The notes beneath the pieces are model-generated. The model was not told where the DNA came from. It saw only the letters and a program-made list of their open reading frames with translations, and ran no database searches. From Bacteroidales bacterium (GTDB lineage: Bacteria > Bacteroidota > Bacteroidia > Bacteroidales > NBLH01), in contig JAKIUH010000046.1 of assembly GCA_021647685.1 (NCBI GenBank), positions 1 through 16,415 of the forward strand: 16,415 nucleotides of DNA, given 5' to 3'. Below are positions 15,732 through 16,415 of the stretch, piece after piece (within the stretch, counting starts at the first letter, position 1; the number at the start of each line of letters is the position of its first letter). The position numbers were made by a program, and so were the translations under genes.

Positions 15732-15798
15732 TAAGCAATTTATTGCTTAAACATAATTATCTATCTTTATTGCTTAATGATAAAAATAGATAATTATG
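15732..15798 (+). promoter_or_regulatory. nested inverted and direct repeats over the hydrolase start codon
   Basis: Three elements overlap here. First is an 8-bp inverted repeat, TAAGCAAT-TT-ATTGCTTA (15732-15749). Second is a 12-base direct repeat TTTATTGCTTAA at 15739-15750 and 15766-15777, which repeats the right half-site 27 bp on. Third is a perfect 13-bp inverted repeat CATAATTATCTAT (15752-15764) and ATAGATAATTATG (15786-15798), whose right arm ends in the ATG start codon. As DNA it could be an operator array. As RNA, if the transcript starts upstream of 15752, the stem would hide the start codon. TATCTTTA (15762-15769) is a weak -7 candidate and would place the left arm outside the transcript. 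Confidence 0.55.
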
Positions 15799-16415
15799 AT
15801 TGTAAAAAATATTAGAAAAAATTTCATTTTCTCTTTTCTGTGTGTAGTTGCAAGTATATTTAGCGTAAATGCACAACAAGCAATTAGTTTTACTGCAAGC
15901 GACAGTGTTAAAATAAGTGCTGATTTATACGCACCCCATGATAAATCAGCTCCATTTATAATATTTTTTCATCAAGCAGGATGGAGTCGTGGAGAATATG
16001 TTGAAATAGCACCTTGGATAAATACATTAGGATTTAACGCAATGGCTATTGATCAACGAAGTGGAAATGAAGTAAATAATATAAAAAATCAAACAAAGGC
16101 AGATGCAAATAAAAAAGGTAAAGGCACTAAATACTTAGATGCAATTCCTGATATTCTGGAAGCTATTTACTACGTAAAAAAGAATTTTCCTAAGGCAAAA
16201 ATTATCATTTGGGGGAGTTCTTATTCTTCTGCCTTAGTTTTAAAGATAGCGGGAGATTATCCCGATTTAATTTCGGGTGTTTTGGCTTTTTCACCTGCCG
16301 AATATTTTGGGAGATTTGGAAAATTGAAAGATTACATCACACAGTCGGCAAAAAACATTCAAGTGCCTGTTTTTATAACATCAGCACAAAACGAAGCCGG
16401 TAAATGGAAAACAAT
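15796..16415 (+). CDS. exported alpha/beta hydrolase, N-terminal part (runs off the window)
   Basis: An open frame of 206 codons with no stop before the window edge. The start at 15796 gives a clear signal peptide: basic MIVKNIRKN, hydrophobic core about 10-23, and likely cleavage after SVNA (before QQAI). The mature part has an alpha/beta hydrolase layout: FIIFFHQAGWSRGEY (54-68) as the oxyanion-hole strand and loop, AIDQRSGN (84-91) as the next strand, and IIIWGSSYSSALVLKIAG (136-153) as the nucleophile elbow with Ser142. The elbow reads GSSYS rather than the usual GxSxG, so the last small residue is Ser. VPVFITSAQNE (190-200) is where the acid-bearing strand begins. The His and probably the Asp of the triad are outside the window. 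A periplasmic esterase or peptidase-like role is likely, but the substrate is not predictable. Confidence 0.85.
   Translation, partial: MIVKNIRKNFIFSFLCVVASIFSVNAQQAISFTASDSVKISADLYAPHDKSAPFIIFFHQAGWSRGEYVEIAPWINTLGFNAMAIDQRSGNEVNNIKNQTKADANKKGKGTKYLDAIPDILEAIYYVKKNFPKAKIIIWGSSYSSALVLKIAGDYPDLISGVLAFSPAEYFGRFGKLKDYITQSAKNIQVPVFITSAQNEAGKWKT

Overview
The window looks like chromosomal DNA of a low-GC member of the Bacteroidota. The reasons are AT-rich intergenic DNA, weak or absent Shine-Dalgarno sites, -7 boxes of the TAnnTTTG type (one with a well-spaced TTTG at -33), and gene types common in that phylum: an RND metal pump fused to its outer-membrane channel, an 800-residue double-FtsX permease, and a cytidylate-kinase-like protein. 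The genus cannot be told from the sequence. No rRNA, tRNA, CRISPR array, phage or transposase gene was seen.

Region 1 (1-7143, all genes on the minus strand) is a divalent-metal efflux locus. In transcription order it holds a promoter with an operator-like inverted repeat (7082-7116), a small membrane-anchored or exported protein of unknown function (7065-6685), a CzcA-type RND pump carrying a TolC-like domain at its C-terminus (6340-2003), a His-rich lipoprotein adaptor (1779-517), and a PII-like regulator lacking the usual T-loop tyrosine (505-179). Pump, channel and adaptor would together span the envelope, and the PII protein is the probable cytoplasmic sensor or modulator.

Region 2 (7144-10605, minus strand) has a UvrD-like helicase with an inserted nuclease-like segment and a C-terminal zinc ribbon, then a strong hairpin, then an acetyl-CoA acetyltransferase. 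Region 3 (10606-11883) is a divergent intergenic region followed by a cytidylate-kinase-like gene on the plus strand. Region 4 (11884-16415) has an ABC-type permease (minus strand), rlmN (plus strand) and the start of an exported alpha/beta hydrolase that runs off the window. The hydrolase start codon lies inside a set of nested inverted and direct repeats.

A MITE-like element of about 246 bp occurs three times in the same orientation: 1-130 (cut by the window edge), 6369-6614 and 10774-11020. It has 14-bp terminal inverted repeats (GGGCTTGCTGAAAA) flanked by TA and no coding capacity. One copy lies inside the metal efflux locus, 28 bp before the pump start codon. No complete new system is evident. 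The most unusual items are the MITE family, the pump-channel fusion with an internal signal peptide, and the two repeat-rich regulatory regions.
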